From NCBI GenBank assembly GCA_045544515.1, contig JAZPZD010000019.1:124001-188000 (forward strand): a stretch of 64,000 nucleotides of DNA, in the 5' to 3' direction. The notes under the pieces are model-generated. The model was given only the letters and a program-made list of their open reading frames with translations. It had not been told where the DNA came from and ran no database searches. The stretch is from RGIG8748 sp045544515 (GTDB lineage: Bacteria > Bacillota > Clostridia > UMGS1810). The number at the start of each line of letters is the position of its first letter. Within the stretch, counting starts at the first letter, position 1. A program made the translations under genes and the position numbers. Shown in pieces: positions 43,628-52,622 of this stretch.

Positions 43628-43657
43628 TATGTTAAAGTATATTAACATATCATTTTT
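43622..43657. terminator. Bidirectional terminator
   Basis: AAATGATATGTTAA and TTAACATATCATTT form a 14-bp perfect stem around AGTATA, with TT following. It separates the convergent EamA and C_GCAxxG_C_C genes. Confidence 0.9.
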
Positions 43658-43659
43658 GT

Positions 43660-44109
43660 TTACATTTCTTCAATTACTTTCTGCATTATTTCTGCAGCAT
43701 CATATACCAGCTCTGCACAAGGGCGTTTTTTATAGAATTCGCTGTTTCTTTCTGTTGGAATATGATTGTCTTTTTCTATTCCTGTAAGTACTTTGCATAC
43801 TATTGAACCGTTTCTTTCTTCAAAATCCTTTGCAAGCTTTTGTATCAGGGCATAGTGGTCAGCTTTTTTGTTGTTATCCGTAGGTGAAATATAGCCGTAT
43901 TTTAAACCTGCAACTATGCACATTCCGCTTACCGCACCGCATATTTCACGGAGTCTGCCTACTCCACCGCCAAAAGACGAAGACAGTGCAAGTGCTGTTT
44001 CTTTGTCAATATCAATTTCATCTAAAAAAGCCAACACAACCGCCTGACAGCAGTTGTAGCCGTCTTTAAAGTATTTTTTGGCAAGATTTGCCTTATCATT
44101 TGTACTCAT
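43660..44109 (-). CDS. C_GCAxxG_C_C family protein
   Basis: A 149-residue protein with the family's spaced cysteines: GYNCCQAVVLAF, GGGVGRLREICGAVSGM (the GCAxxG-like core), IVCKVLTGI and RPCAELVYDA. The family is probably redox- or metal-linked; its function is not established. Start chosen at ATG 44109 after GAGGGTGG; an in-frame GTG at 44118 lies in the ribosome site. It is divergent from the metal-resistance operon. Confidence 0.9.
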   Translation of the reverse strand: MSTNDKANLAKKYFKDGYNCCQAVVLAFLDEIDIDKETALALSSSFGGGVGRLREICGAVSGMCIVAGLKYGYISPTDNNKKADHYALIQKLAKDFEERNGSIVCKVLTGIEKDNHIPTERNSEFYKKRPCAELVYDAAEIMQKVIEEM

Positions 44110-44174
44110 AAAAACCACCCTCTTTTTCTATATATTAATAATACTACTTTTAAACTGTTATGTCAATTTGTATG

Positions 44175-44203
44175 TTGACATTTTTTTCGTTGTGTTGTAC
44201 AAT
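44175..44203 (+). promoter_or_regulatory. Promoter of the metal-resistance operon
   Basis: TTGACA and TACAAT with 17 bases between; the operator palindrome begins at the next base. Confidence 0.88.
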
Positions 44204-44227
44204 ACATATGAACACTTGTTCATATGT
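44204..44227. promoter_or_regulatory. ArsR/SmtB-type operator
   Basis: ACATATGAACA-CT-TGTTCATATGT is a perfect 11-2-11 palindrome, matching the TGAACA..TGTTCA core of SmtB/CzrA/CadC operators. It begins at the end of the -10 box and covers the transcript start, so the metal-free repressor would block initiation. Confidence 0.88.
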
Positions 44228-44247
44228 TCTAATTAAGGAGCGATAGT

Positions 44248-44604
44248 ATGAGAAATTCCGAATGTAATCACAATCACAACGAAATAGAACTCATAAAGGA
44301 AATTGCCGCAAAGATGCCCACAGAAGAAAAAATGTCAAAGCTGGCGGAGTTTTTTAAGGCTTTTTCGGATTCGGGCAGGCTCAAAATAATTCAGTCCCTT
44401 GCTGAAAATGAGCTTTGTGTATGCGATATAGCCGACATTGTAAATATGAGTCAGTCGGCAGTATCTCATCAGCTCAGGTATCTCAAAAACATAGATATCC
44501 TCACCTCACGCAGAGAGGGAAAATCTATCATATATTCTCTAAAAGACACTCATATACTTCATATATACGGCGAGGGTCTTATTCATATAAACGAAAAGGA
44601 ATGA
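44248..44604 (+). CDS. ArsR/SmtB-family Zn/Cd-responsive repressor
   Basis: A 118-residue winged-helix repressor. Two metal sites known in the family are both visible. The alpha5 zinc site reads D100-x-H102-x10-H113-x2-E116, as in CzrA/SmtB. The alpha3 thiol site reads ELCVCD (C57, C59), as in CadC, with a possible N-terminal contribution from C6, H8 and H10 (ECNHNHNE). The recognition helix is SQSAVSHQLRYLK. It very probably binds the palindrome just upstream and is released by Zn2+, Cd2+ or Pb2+. The P-type ATPase gene follows 4 bases later. Confidence 0.93.
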   Translation: MRNSECNHNHNEIELIKEIAAKMPTEEKMSKLAEFFKAFSDSGRLKIIQSLAENELCVCDIADIVNMSQSAVSHQLRYLKNIDILTSRREGKSIIYSLKDTHILHIYGEGLIHINEKE

Positions 44605-44608
44605 TACA

Positions 44609-46501
44609 ATGAACACCAACCATACGCACAACCACCACTGTCATAACGATGGCTGCTGTCACTGCCACGATGAGCATACACACCATCATCACAACTGCTC
44701 TTGCGGCACGGAGCATACCGACTTGGGTAAAAAAGACCTGTATATATTTGCTTTATCTCTGATAGCATTTGTGATGTATCTTTTTTTTAACAATACTTTT
44801 TTGGCGATAGCTGCAATTATCATTTGCGGTGCAAAAATATATGCTCATGCGGTCAAATCTCTTGCAAAGCTCAAATTTAACGAAAATACGCTTATACTTA
44901 TTGCGGTCATATCCACCGTATTGATGAGAGAATTTGCCGAAGGATATGTAATAACTCTGCTTTTTGGTATCGGGCAGTATCTGGAAGAGTATTCCGTACA
45001 GAAATCACGAAAAAAGATAGAAAATCTTATAGCCAATTTCAGCGAAAAGGCAAACGACGAACACGGAAACAGCATTGACCCCCACCATATAAAAGTCGGT
45101 GACAAGCTGCTCTTGAAACCTGGTGACAAGCTATGTGTAGATGCCAGAATATTAAGCGGTTCATCCTCTTTTGATACTTCTGCCCTCACTGGCGAAAGTC
45201 TGCCCCAAGATGCACACGAGGGAGATAATTTACTCTCGGGTACGGTAAACCTTACCAATTCTGTGCTATGCGTTGCGGTATCGGAATTTAACAATTCCAC
45301 ATCCGCAAAAATCCGCGACTATGTAACAAAAGCTGCCGACCAAAAATCAAAAACAGAAAAATTTATTACTTCTTTTGCAAGGATATACACCCCCTTTGTA
45401 ATCGGTACAGCCTTTGTCATTGCCATAGTTCTCTGTGCTTTTGGAATAACGGGCACAACAGAGGCGATAAGGCGTGCACTTACATTTATGATTGCGTCGT
45501 GTCCCTGTGCATTGGTTATAAGCATACCCCTTGCCTACTATGCGGCGGTGGGCTCTTCGGGCAAAAAAGGCATTCTTATCAAAGGTTCAAAATATATAAA
45601 CCTTATTGCAAAGAGCGATACCATAGCCTTTGACAAAACAGGCACACTTACAAAAGGCAAAATGTCTGTCGAAAAAATCGATTGCGAAGATTGGATAGAC
45701 AAGGATAGCGCACTCTATTTTGCATCGTCGGTAGAAATGCACTCCTCTCACCCCATCGCTGAAGCAATATGCAATTCGTATACCAAAGAGAGAGGCAGTG
45801 CCGACAATATAAAAGAAACCTTTGGCAAAGGCATAAGTGCAACACTTGACGGAAAACAAGTCCATATAGGAAACTATCAATTCATAATCGAAAACGGCCT
45901 TGCCAATGCATCACAAAACGGCATCAATCTCTATATCGACAGAAAAAAGGCATGTGTTATACACATTACCGATACGGTAAAAAGCGATGCAAAAAAGTGC
46001 TTTGAAAACTTAAAAAAGCTCGGGATAAAGACAATCTGCATCCTCTCGGGCGACAATGAACTTAAAACGCAGAAACTAAAAAATCTATTGGATGCAGATT
46101 TTGCCAAAGGGGCACTTTTGCCAAATGACAAAGCCCGAGAAATAGAAAATATGAAAAATTCAGGCCGCAGGGTAATATTTGTCGGTGACGGTGTAAATGA
46201 CGCCCCGTCGCTTGCAAGTGCAGATGTATCAATATCTGTAGCTACCGGTTCGGCACTTGCTATGGAAACGGGCGATATCACACTGGTTTCGGACAGTCTT
46301 AATGCGATACCTTATGTAATAAAGGTTTCGAAATATGCAATGAAAGTGATATATACAAATATCGTTTTTTCCTTGGCAGTAAAGCTTGCAGTGCTTGTTT
46401 GTGCGGCATTGGGAATGGCACCGATGTGGCTGGCACTTTTTGCCGATGTGGGTGTTATGCTTTTGACAACACTCAATTCGCTCTCTGTTATAAAAAGATA
46501 A
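44609..46501 (+). CDS. Heavy-metal (Zn/Cd/Pb) exporting P1B-type ATPase
   Basis: A 630-residue metal pump. Instead of the usual HMA domain, residues 1-35 are a His/Cys-rich tail (about 12 His and 6 Cys; HNHHCHNDGCCHCHDEHTHHHH-like). Membrane metal motif CPC is at C298-P299-C300, the phosphorylated Asp is D342 in FDKTGTLTKG, the actuator loop is TGES, and the hinge is GDGVNDAPSLASADVSIS. The CPC motif, the missing HMA and the neighbouring Zn/Cd sensor favour divalent soft metals over copper. AAAGGAATG precedes the ATG. Confidence 0.94.
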   Translation: MNTNHTHNHHCHNDGCCHCHDEHTHHHHNCSCGTEHTDLGKKDLYIFALSLIAFVMYLFFNNTFLAIAAIIICGAKIYAHAVKSLAKLKFNENTLILIAVISTVLMREFAEGYVITLLFGIGQYLEEYSVQKSRKKIENLIANFSEKANDEHGNSIDPHHIKVGDKLLLKPGDKLCVDARILSGSSSFDTSALTGESLPQDAHEGDNLLSGTVNLTNSVLCVAVSEFNNSTSAKIRDYVTKAADQKSKTEKFITSFARIYTPFVIGTAFVIAIVLCAFGITGTTEAIRRALTFMIASCPCALVISIPLAYYAAVGSSGKKGILIKGSKYINLIAKSDTIAFDKTGTLTKGKMSVEKIDCEDWIDKDSALYFASSVEMHSSHPIAEAICNSYTKERGSADNIKETFGKGISATLDGKQVHIGNYQFIIENGLANASQNGINLYIDRKKACVIHITDTVKSDAKKCFENLKKLGIKTICILSGDNELKTQKLKNLLDADFAKGALLPNDKAREIENMKNSGRRVIFVGDGVNDAPSLASADVSISVATGSALAMETGDITLVSDSLNAIPYVIKVSKYAMKVIYTNIVFSLAVKLAVLVCAALGMAPMWLALFADVGVMLLTTLNSLSVIKR

Positions 46502-46502
46502 C

Positions 46503-46540
46503 AAAAGTGCATCTCAAATTTGTGTTTGAGATGCATTTTG
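46503..46540. terminator. Bidirectional terminator
   Basis: AAGTGCATCTCAAA and TTTGAGATGCATTT form a long stem with a short loop, between the convergent ATPase and spoIIQ-like genes. Confidence 0.9.
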
Positions 46541-46542
46541 CT

Positions 46543-47259
46543 TTATACTTCGGGATTAAAATATTTGAGAGGGTCGTCGTATTTGCCGTCTTTGGTAATT
46601 TCAAAATGCAGATGCGTATCTGCAACAGTTTCAAAAAGAGAGGTATCCCCCACTGTGGATATAACATCACCCTTTTGGACAATTCTGCCGGTTTTGACCA
46701 TGTCAGTTCCGCTTAAGTTAGAATAGGTGCTCTTTATGCCGTTTCCATGGTCGATGGTTATAGTAAAACCATAGCGAAAATCTTCTGTGGTATTAGAAAC
46801 AGTCCCATCTGCAACCGAGCAAACCTCACTGCCCAAAGGCGCATATATATCAATACCGTTATGAACACGCCAGTCGTCAAGCGTTTCGGAATAAACGGGC
46901 GTATTTGGCGAATATTCTTTGATTATACCTCCTATGCAGGGCGGCTGAAAGGAAATTATATTTTCTGCAGCGGTTTCTGTTACAAGTGAATTTTCTTCAT
47001 TTTCTTTTGTAATATCTTCGTTGTCGGAATTTATTTCTGGTTCATAGGTTTTATTTGTATTTTCAAAAACTTCTTCTACAACTTGTCTATCCTCGCTTTT
47101 GGTAACTGCCTGTTCCTTTGGCTTGTTCCCTTTTATAAGCGATACTGTAAATAGTGTTATAAGTCCTGCGGCTATGCAAACCCCTGCAAGAACCGCAAGT
47201 GCTGTTTTTTCTTTTTGCGAACTGTTATCCCCATATCCTCTTACATATTGTTTCTTCAT
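46543..47259 (-). CDS. SpoIIQ-like M23 (LytM) membrane protein
   Basis: A 238-residue protein with a short cytoplasmic N-terminus, one membrane helix (about 20-42), an acidic linker and a C-terminal LytM domain (about 125-230). The zinc residues are present: VHNGIDIYAP (His and Asp) and HLHFE. In Bacillus SpoIIQ the site is degenerate; in several Clostridia it is intact, as here. SpoIIQ lies in the forespore membrane and joins SpoIIIAH of the mother cell. The neighbour upstream is spoIID, which supports the sporulation role. Start at ATG 47259 after AAAGGATG; a longer ORF begins at 47292. Confidence 0.85.
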   Translation of the reverse strand: MKKQYVRGYGDNSSQKEKTALAVLAGVCIAAGLITLFTVSLIKGNKPKEQAVTKSEDRQVVEEVFENTNKTYEPEINSDNEDITKENEENSLVTETAAENIISFQPPCIGGIIKEYSPNTPVYSETLDDWRVHNGIDIYAPLGSEVCSVADGTVSNTTEDFRYGFTITIDHGNGIKSTYSNLSGTDMVKTGRIVQKGDVISTVGDTSLFETVADTHLHFEITKDGKYDDPLKYFNPEV

Positions 47260-47304
47260 CAATCCACATCCTTTCAGATTGATTTTTTCCAAAATATGTG
47301 TTAT

Positions 47305-48261
47305 TTATTCAAGAGGTTTATCTATCCTTACTACATCTATTCCCGAATAATATTTCTTTAGTATTTCGTCGTATTTGAGCCCTTTTTTTGCATAATAGTT
47401 CGCACCGTACTGGCTCATACCCACACCATGGCCATAGCCTTTAACCCTAAACAAAATGCTATCGCCCCTGTTTTCTATTTCAAAGCAGGCAGACCTTAAC
47501 GAAAAAAGCTGTCTTATCTTTGTTCCCTTGAAAGTCTTATTTCCAAGTTCTGCATTGGCGACTGCACCGCCCTCGGTATAGGTGATTTCGCCCACAATAT
47601 TTTCAGAAAAATCGACATCTGTTTCGCTTTTTAATATGCTTTTGAATTCTTCCAGAGAGAATTCTTTTTCTGTCTTAAACTTTGGTGCACTCTTATCCCC
47701 GGGGCTTTCCACACTTTTTAGATAGCTTACATCTGTCCCCCATACATCCGAAGCATTTTCGGTTTTGCCCCCTGCAAAAGCATGAAAAACGGCTTTTATG
47801 GGTTTATTTTCGTACATAGCCACCATACCAATTGTTTCTGTTACGGCATCTTGACATTTTTTCAGATATTTATTGTAGTCTTTGCCCCATTTTGTCTTTG
47901 CGTCATCATTTGAAACAAAAGCCTGACAGTGTGAGAAATCTGTACATATGTCTGCTCCCTTGTGAAAAGCATTTTTTTTAGATGATTTTATCTTTTCTAT
48001 CGTATATGTTCTTGCAGCAACTGCCTGTGCCTTTAGTGCCTCTATTTCAAAGGAAGCCGGCATTTCTGCCATTACCACACCGGTAATATAGTCTTCAAAA
48101 TTCATTGTTTCTGTCTTATCCTCCGAAGCAAAATATACATCTATGCTTGTTTGTGAGCTATATACATCAGGGCGGTCAGAATAATTCAGATTAAGCCAAA
48201 GTGGAAAAGCTATGACAATCAACGCAAGAAATGTAACCCAAATAACTATATATTTCAACAT
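47305..48261 (-). CDS. spoIID: Stage II sporulation protein D (peptidoglycan lytic transglycosylase)
   Basis: A 318-residue protein with an N-terminal membrane anchor (about 4-24) and the SpoIID domain. Conserved parts include DYITGVVMAEMPASFEIEAL (with the catalytic Glu of the family), KAQAVAARTYT, DICTDFSHCQAF and the C-terminal GYGHGVGMSQYGANYYAKKG. In sporulation it cleaves denuded glycan strands during engulfment. TTGAGGTGT precedes the ATG closely. The spoIIQ-like gene follows 45 bases downstream. Confidence 0.95.
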   Translation of the reverse strand: MLKYIVIWVTFLALIVIAFPLWLNLNYSDRPDVYSSQTSIDVYFASEDKTETMNFEDYITGVVMAEMPASFEIEALKAQAVAARTYTIEKIKSSKKNAFHKGADICTDFSHCQAFVSNDDAKTKWGKDYNKYLKKCQDAVTETIGMVAMYENKPIKAVFHAFAGGKTENASDVWGTDVSYLKSVESPGDKSAPKFKTEKEFSLEEFKSILKSETDVDFSENIVGEITYTEGGAVANAELGNKTFKGTKIRQLFSLRSACFEIENRGDSILFRVKGYGHGVGMSQYGANYYAKKGLKYDEILKKYYSGIDVVRIDKPLE

Positions 48262-48338
48262 ACACCTCAAAAAAATAATTTGTGTCTTTTTAATAATATA
48301 TAAAATTATTTGAATATTATAACAATATATTTTTGCTA

Positions 48339-48367
48339 TTGAAAAATATCTTTTTTAATGATATAAT
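48339..48367 (+). promoter_or_regulatory. Promoter of the citrate synthase gene
   Basis: TTGAAA and TATAAT with 17 bases between, ending 34 bases before the start codon. Confidence 0.8.
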
Positions 48368-48400
48368 ATTTGGTATATCATTTAAGCGGAGGTGCATATT

Positions 48401-49759
48401 ATGGGAAAAGATAACAAATCTGATTTTGCTCAAATATGTGACAATGCTGTAGATTACTATCGCATTGATAAAGACGAATACCTTACATATCAGGTTAAAC
48501 GCGGTCTTAGAAACATGGACGGTTCGGGTGTTCTTGCAGGACTTACCAATGTGAGTGAAGTCCACGGCTATGTAGTAAGTGAAAGCGAGAAATCCCCTAT
48601 CCACGGCGAACTCTCATACAGAGGCTACAACATCAAAGACCTTACTAAATCTTTTGGTATTGACAACCGTTTTGGTTTTGAAGAAGTGACATATCTTCTT
48701 TTGTTCGGAAAACTCCCTACCAAAGATGAACTCACCGAATACTGCAGTTTTCTTGCACAGAGCCGAGAACTGCCCGCGTTCTTTATAGAGGATATGATAC
48801 TGAAATGCCCCAGTAAAGACATAATGAACAAATTGTCCAGAAGTGTACTTACTCTGTATTCTTATGACAAAAATCCCGATGATTGTTCAATAGAGAATGT
48901 GACTAAGCAGTCTATCAAGCTTCTTTCAAGACTTCCGATAATTGCCGCACACTCTTACAGCAGCAAAAGGCATTATTTTGATAACAAGAGCCTTATTCTT
49001 CACAGACCGAAGGCTGAACTTTCTATTGCAGAGAATCTTCTCAGAATGCTCTCTAAAAACAAGCAGTTTACAGAAGAGGATGCACAGATACTCGATACCA
49101 CGCTTATGCTTCATGCAGAGCACGGCGGCGGTAACAACTCTACATTTACCTGCAGGGTACTCTCTTCTTCGGGAACAGATACATACAGTGCCATAGGAAG
49201 TGCCATAAGTGCACTCAAAGGTCCCCGTCACGGCGGTGCAAACGCCAAGGTTATGCAGATGATGGATGATATACAGTCGCATGTTAAAAACTGGGAAAGC
49301 CGCGACGAAGTGTACGAATATCTTTGCAAAATTGTACGCAAGGAAGCCAACGATCGTTCGGGACTTATCTATGGTATGGGACACGCAGTATATACCCTGT
49401 CCGACCCCAGAGCCGTAATACTCAAGGAAAATGCCAAGAAGCTCTCCGACAGACTTGGATTTGAAAAAGAGTTTAATCTCTACAACCTTATTGAAGAACT
49501 CGGACCACAGGTATTCAAAGATGTAAAAGGAGTAAAGAAGATAATCTGTACAAATGTTGACTTCTACTCCGGTTTTGTTTACAAGATGCTCAAAATCCCG
49601 CCCGAAATGTACACACCGCTTTTTGCAATATCGCGTACAGCAGGCTGGTGTGCTCACCGACTTGAAGAAATCATTTCCGGCGGAAGAATTATCCGTCCTG
49701 CATACAAGAGTCTCTGCAGAAACGAAAGAGATTATATCCCTATGGATGAAAGACAGTAA
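48401..49759 (+). CDS. Citrate synthase
   Basis: A 452-residue enzyme condensing oxaloacetate and acetyl-CoA. Catalytic residues are in GPRHGGANAKV (His), YGMGHAVYTLSDPRA (His) and NVDFYSGFVY (Asp), and FAISRTAGWCAHRLEE is the C-terminal family signature. The N-terminal extension of about 60 residues before the core is typical of this clostridial subgroup. Start at ATG 48401 after GGAGGTG; the in-frame GTG at 48392 is part of the ribosome site. Single gene with its own promoter and terminator; no aconitase or isocitrate dehydrogenase in the window, so it may serve glutamate synthesis. Confidence 0.96.
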   Translation: MGKDNKSDFAQICDNAVDYYRIDKDEYLTYQVKRGLRNMDGSGVLAGLTNVSEVHGYVVSESEKSPIHGELSYRGYNIKDLTKSFGIDNRFGFEEVTYLLLFGKLPTKDELTEYCSFLAQSRELPAFFIEDMILKCPSKDIMNKLSRSVLTLYSYDKNPDDCSIENVTKQSIKLLSRLPIIAAHSYSSKRHYFDNKSLILHRPKAELSIAENLLRMLSKNKQFTEEDAQILDTTLMLHAEHGGGNNSTFTCRVLSSSGTDTYSAIGSAISALKGPRHGGANAKVMQMMDDIQSHVKNWESRDEVYEYLCKIVRKEANDRSGLIYGMGHAVYTLSDPRAVILKENAKKLSDRLGFEKEFNLYNLIEELGPQVFKDVKGVKKIICTNVDFYSGFVYKMLKIPPEMYTPLFAISRTAGWCAHRLEEIISGGRIIRPAYKSLCRNERDYIPMDERQ

Positions 49760-49775
49760 TGCAAAAAATAAGCAA

Positions 49776-49812
49776 ATAAGCTGAACGCTTTTTAGGCGTT
49801 CAGCTTATGTTT
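49776..49812. terminator. Bidirectional terminator
   Basis: ATAAGCTGAACGC and GCGTTCAGCTTAT form a 13-bp perfect stem with a seven-base loop, with T-rich sequence following. It separates citrate synthase from the convergent pseudokinase gene. Confidence 0.92.
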
Positions 49813-51480
49813 TTATTCTCTGATCAAAGTATAAATTTTGCCGTCTATGTAATTGTACAGATTGATTTTTCCGTTTTCAATCGGTTCAAATATCCATTGT
49901 TTTACCCAACCTGCGCTCTCGCTTCCGTGATAATGTACACCGTTTTCTAATTTAAAGTACTTTCCCTTTTTGTAAGGCAGGTTGTACTCTGTAGAAATAT
50001 TATCTTCTTCGTCACAGATATATTTTACAAAATCACCGTCTTTGTTCGAATATGTACCGGCAAACATTTTGGCAGAAAGTAAAAATTCTTCTGTCTTATT
50101 TTCGCCAATAAGCCACCTCTGCGCATTTTCAAACTGCTCTTTGCTATCGTTGTAATCACCGAGCTTTGCAAAGATTTCCATAGCGTATGTATACATACTG
50201 TCCCGCATATATTCTACCGCAAGCCTGTAATTACACTCTTTTGTCATTTCTTTGTCTTTGATTTCCTCAAATATTTCAAGAGCTTCTTTGTACTTTTTTT
50301 CTTTGAAAAGACCGTTTGCCATATTGTATTTGTAGTCTTGCACAAATTCCTTTGCCTTGGGATTTTTTTCTGATTTAAGCCTATCCAATACTTTTTCTGC
50401 CTCTTCTTTTTTGCCGTCGGATGTGAGCATATTTACCTTGGCTATAAGACAAGCTATAACTTTTTCTTTGGCACCGGTATAGCCATTGTTACTTAATTTT
50501 TCAAAAATTTCTATTGCCTTGTCTGTTTCGCCGCCTTTCAAAAGTGCTTCTGCTTTTTCGTAATCACACTTTTTAATCATTTCTTTGGAATTTTTATATT
50601 CAGATATTTCTTCGAAAGCCCGGCGTGCTTTATCAAAGCGTTGCTCTTTGAGATAGGTATTTGCTTTGGAATACTTACTGCCAAGAGAAATTGCTTTTCC
50701 GCCAAACACAGCTAACACACATACCAAAACGGCAATCGCGGCCAATATCACATATTTACCCTTTGTTTTGTTTTTTACTTGAGGTGAATTTTCTGCAAAT
50801 TCATCACTGTCATCTGTAACAACATCATCGCAATTTTCATTGTCGCCATATGATTCTGTAACAAATCTTCCATGCACAAGGTCATTTAGCCTGTCGTACA
50901 TAGACATTGTTTGTGGATATCTTCTATCCGGTTCATATTCGCAAGCCTTGAGTATAATCTCCGAGAGAAGTGCATCTGCATTTGCGGGGGCAGGAAACTT
51001 TTTGCCGGACATTCGCATATCGAGTGCCCTCTGCGCATCTTCTAACTCGTCAGTCTTTCTAAAAGGAGCACGATTGTTATTTAAGAGCTTGTACATTATT
51101 ATACCAAGAGAATATATATCGGACACACTGGTTTTGACACCTTCTTTTAATGTTTCAGGTGCCATATACACATAAATGCCGCTTGTGTTGGGATAACTTT
51201 GTTCATATAGCTTGGCGACATTGATATCACCCAAAACAAACTCGCCCTCGGGCGAGAGAAAAATATTACTCGGTTTGACACCGCCATGTATAATACCCAA
51301 TCTGTCGTATTCTGCCAGAGAAATACATATATCAAGTCCAAGCTTTATTACATTTTCTCTTGTATTGTGGTTCTGAAAATAGTCGTTTACAAAGATATAA
51401 TTGTTATCTTTGATAAATTGGGCAATATTTGCACCCTCTGAACCTTTTTGGATATTAAAGGTAAGTATATGTTTTTGCAT
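49813..51480 (-). CDS. Membrane pseudokinase with extracytoplasmic TPR-like region
   Basis: A 555-residue protein. Residues about 5-205 are the C-lobe of a Ser/Thr kinase: IIHGGVKPSNIFL, then VLGDINVAKL, YMAPETL and SDIYSLGIIMYKLL. The catalytic HRD is HGG (65-67), so the catalytic Asp is lost; DFG is DIN (85-87). The N-lobe with the glycine loop and the ATP-anchoring Lys is absent: only about 40 residues precede the alphaE region. A membrane helix (about 243-263) is followed by TPR-like helical repeats (about 270-490) and a C-terminal beta-rich part. Start at ATG 51480 after CCGGAGA; a longer ORF begins at 51555 inside the reductase gene. Last gene of the operon. Confidence 0.8.
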   Translation of the reverse strand: MQKHILTFNIQKGSEGANIAQFIKDNNYIFVNDYFQNHNTRENVIKLGLDICISLAEYDRLGIIHGGVKPSNIFLSPEGEFVLGDINVAKLYEQSYPNTSGIYVYMAPETLKEGVKTSVSDIYSLGIIMYKLLNNNRAPFRKTDELEDAQRALDMRMSGKKFPAPANADALLSEIILKACEYEPDRRYPQTMSMYDRLNDLVHGRFVTESYGDNENCDDVVTDDSDEFAENSPQVKNKTKGKYVILAAIAVLVCVLAVFGGKAISLGSKYSKANTYLKEQRFDKARRAFEEISEYKNSKEMIKKCDYEKAEALLKGGETDKAIEIFEKLSNNGYTGAKEKVIACLIAKVNMLTSDGKKEEAEKVLDRLKSEKNPKAKEFVQDYKYNMANGLFKEKKYKEALEIFEEIKDKEMTKECNYRLAVEYMRDSMYTYAMEIFAKLGDYNDSKEQFENAQRWLIGENKTEEFLLSAKMFAGTYSNKDGDFVKYICDEEDNISTEYNLPYKKGKYFKLENGVHYHGSESAGWVKQWIFEPIENGKINLYNYIDGKIYTLIRE

Positions 51481-51494
51481 AATTTTATCTCCGG

Positions 51495-52607
51495 TTACAT
51501 TATAATTCCATTTGTTTTTTTGATTTTTGTAAGTTCTTCCCTTATTTTTATGCATTGCGGACAGTTAGTTTCACATTTGCCGCATTTAACGCATTTTGAG
51601 ATGATTTCCGCATATATCTCAAGTTCTTCTCTGGTTTCTTGGCGAGAAGTTTTTGCTCCCAGGAATTTGTTATAAACACCAAAAATTTCGGATATAGGGA
51701 TATCAGACGGGCAAACCTCCCTGCAATAATTACACTTTGTGCAGGGGATTTGTTTTATCTGTCTTATGAGCTTGCGGGCTCTGTCAAAAACCTCAAACTG
51801 CTCTTTGGTATAAGGAACAAAGTTTTTTAATGTATTTATATTGTCGTTTACCATATCCATGCTTCCCATACCCGAAAGAACCATGAAAACCTCGGGGTAG
51901 CTTGCCGCATACGAAATGGCATAGGATGCCACGCTTGATTTTCCTAATACTTCAAGCTCTTTGACAGCTTTTTGCGGAATACTTACAAGTGCCCCGCCTT
52001 TGACAGGCTCCATAACAATGACCTTTTTGCCGTGTTTTACCGCAACATCATAGCATGCCTTACTCTGAACTGTGGGGTCATCATAATCAAGATAATTAAT
52101 CTGCAGCTGCACAGCCTCCATATAGGGTTGTTCTGTAAGTATAGTATCCAAAAAGTCTGCCGTATCATGAAACGACATTCCTATATGCTTTATTTTTCCT
52201 TGTTCTTTTAACTTTTTTACAATTTCAAAAGAATTGCACCTTTTGTGTTTGTCATAGCCCTCACGGTTGAGACAATGGAACAAATAAAAGTCAAAATATT
52301 CCACTCCGCAAAGTTTTAGCTGCTTTTCAAAAAGAGGCAGGATATCTTCTTCCTTTTTAAAACACCAGTACGAAAGTTTATCAGCAAGGACATATTCTTC
52401 TCTGTTATATCTCGATGTAAGGCAGTCGCGGATTGCAGTTTCGCTCTTTCCGTCAAGATAACCGTGTGCAGTATCAAAGTAGTTAAACCCTTCAGACATA
52501 AAGGTATCTATCATATCGCAAAAAGCATCAGTGTCTACTTTGCTGTCAACCATCGGCAGACGCATACAGCCAAAGCCGAGATTGCCTTTGATTTTGTCAT
52601 CAAACAT
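51495..52607 (-). CDS. Aldo/keto reductase with C-terminal ferredoxin-like domain
   Basis: A 370-residue protein. The TIM-barrel aldo/keto reductase part (about 1-280) begins GNLGFGCMRLPM, has the Asp/Tyr region NYFDTAHGYLDGKSE, and KIKHIGMSFHD. The C-terminal part has two cysteine sets for 4Fe-4S clusters: CTKCNYCREVCPSD and CVKCGKCETNCPQC. This fusion type is common in anaerobes; its substrate is generally unknown. It is 14 bases upstream of the pseudokinase ATG, so they share a transcript. Confidence 0.92.
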   Translation of the reverse strand: MFDDKIKGNLGFGCMRLPMVDSKVDTDAFCDMIDTFMSEGFNYFDTAHGYLDGKSETAIRDCLTSRYNREEYVLADKLSYWCFKKEEDILPLFEKQLKLCGVEYFDFYLFHCLNREGYDKHKRCNSFEIVKKLKEQGKIKHIGMSFHDTADFLDTILTEQPYMEAVQLQINYLDYDDPTVQSKACYDVAVKHGKKVIVMEPVKGGALVSIPQKAVKELEVLGKSSVASYAISYAASYPEVFMVLSGMGSMDMVNDNINTLKNFVPYTKEQFEVFDRARKLIRQIKQIPCTKCNYCREVCPSDIPISEIFGVYNKFLGAKTSRQETREELEIYAEIISKCVKCGKCETNCPQCIKIREELTKIKKTNGIIM

Positions 52608-52622
52608 ATATAATCACATTCC

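Noticed and set aside
48926..49657. 243-codon open frame on the minus strand
   Set aside because: Shadow of citrate synthase.
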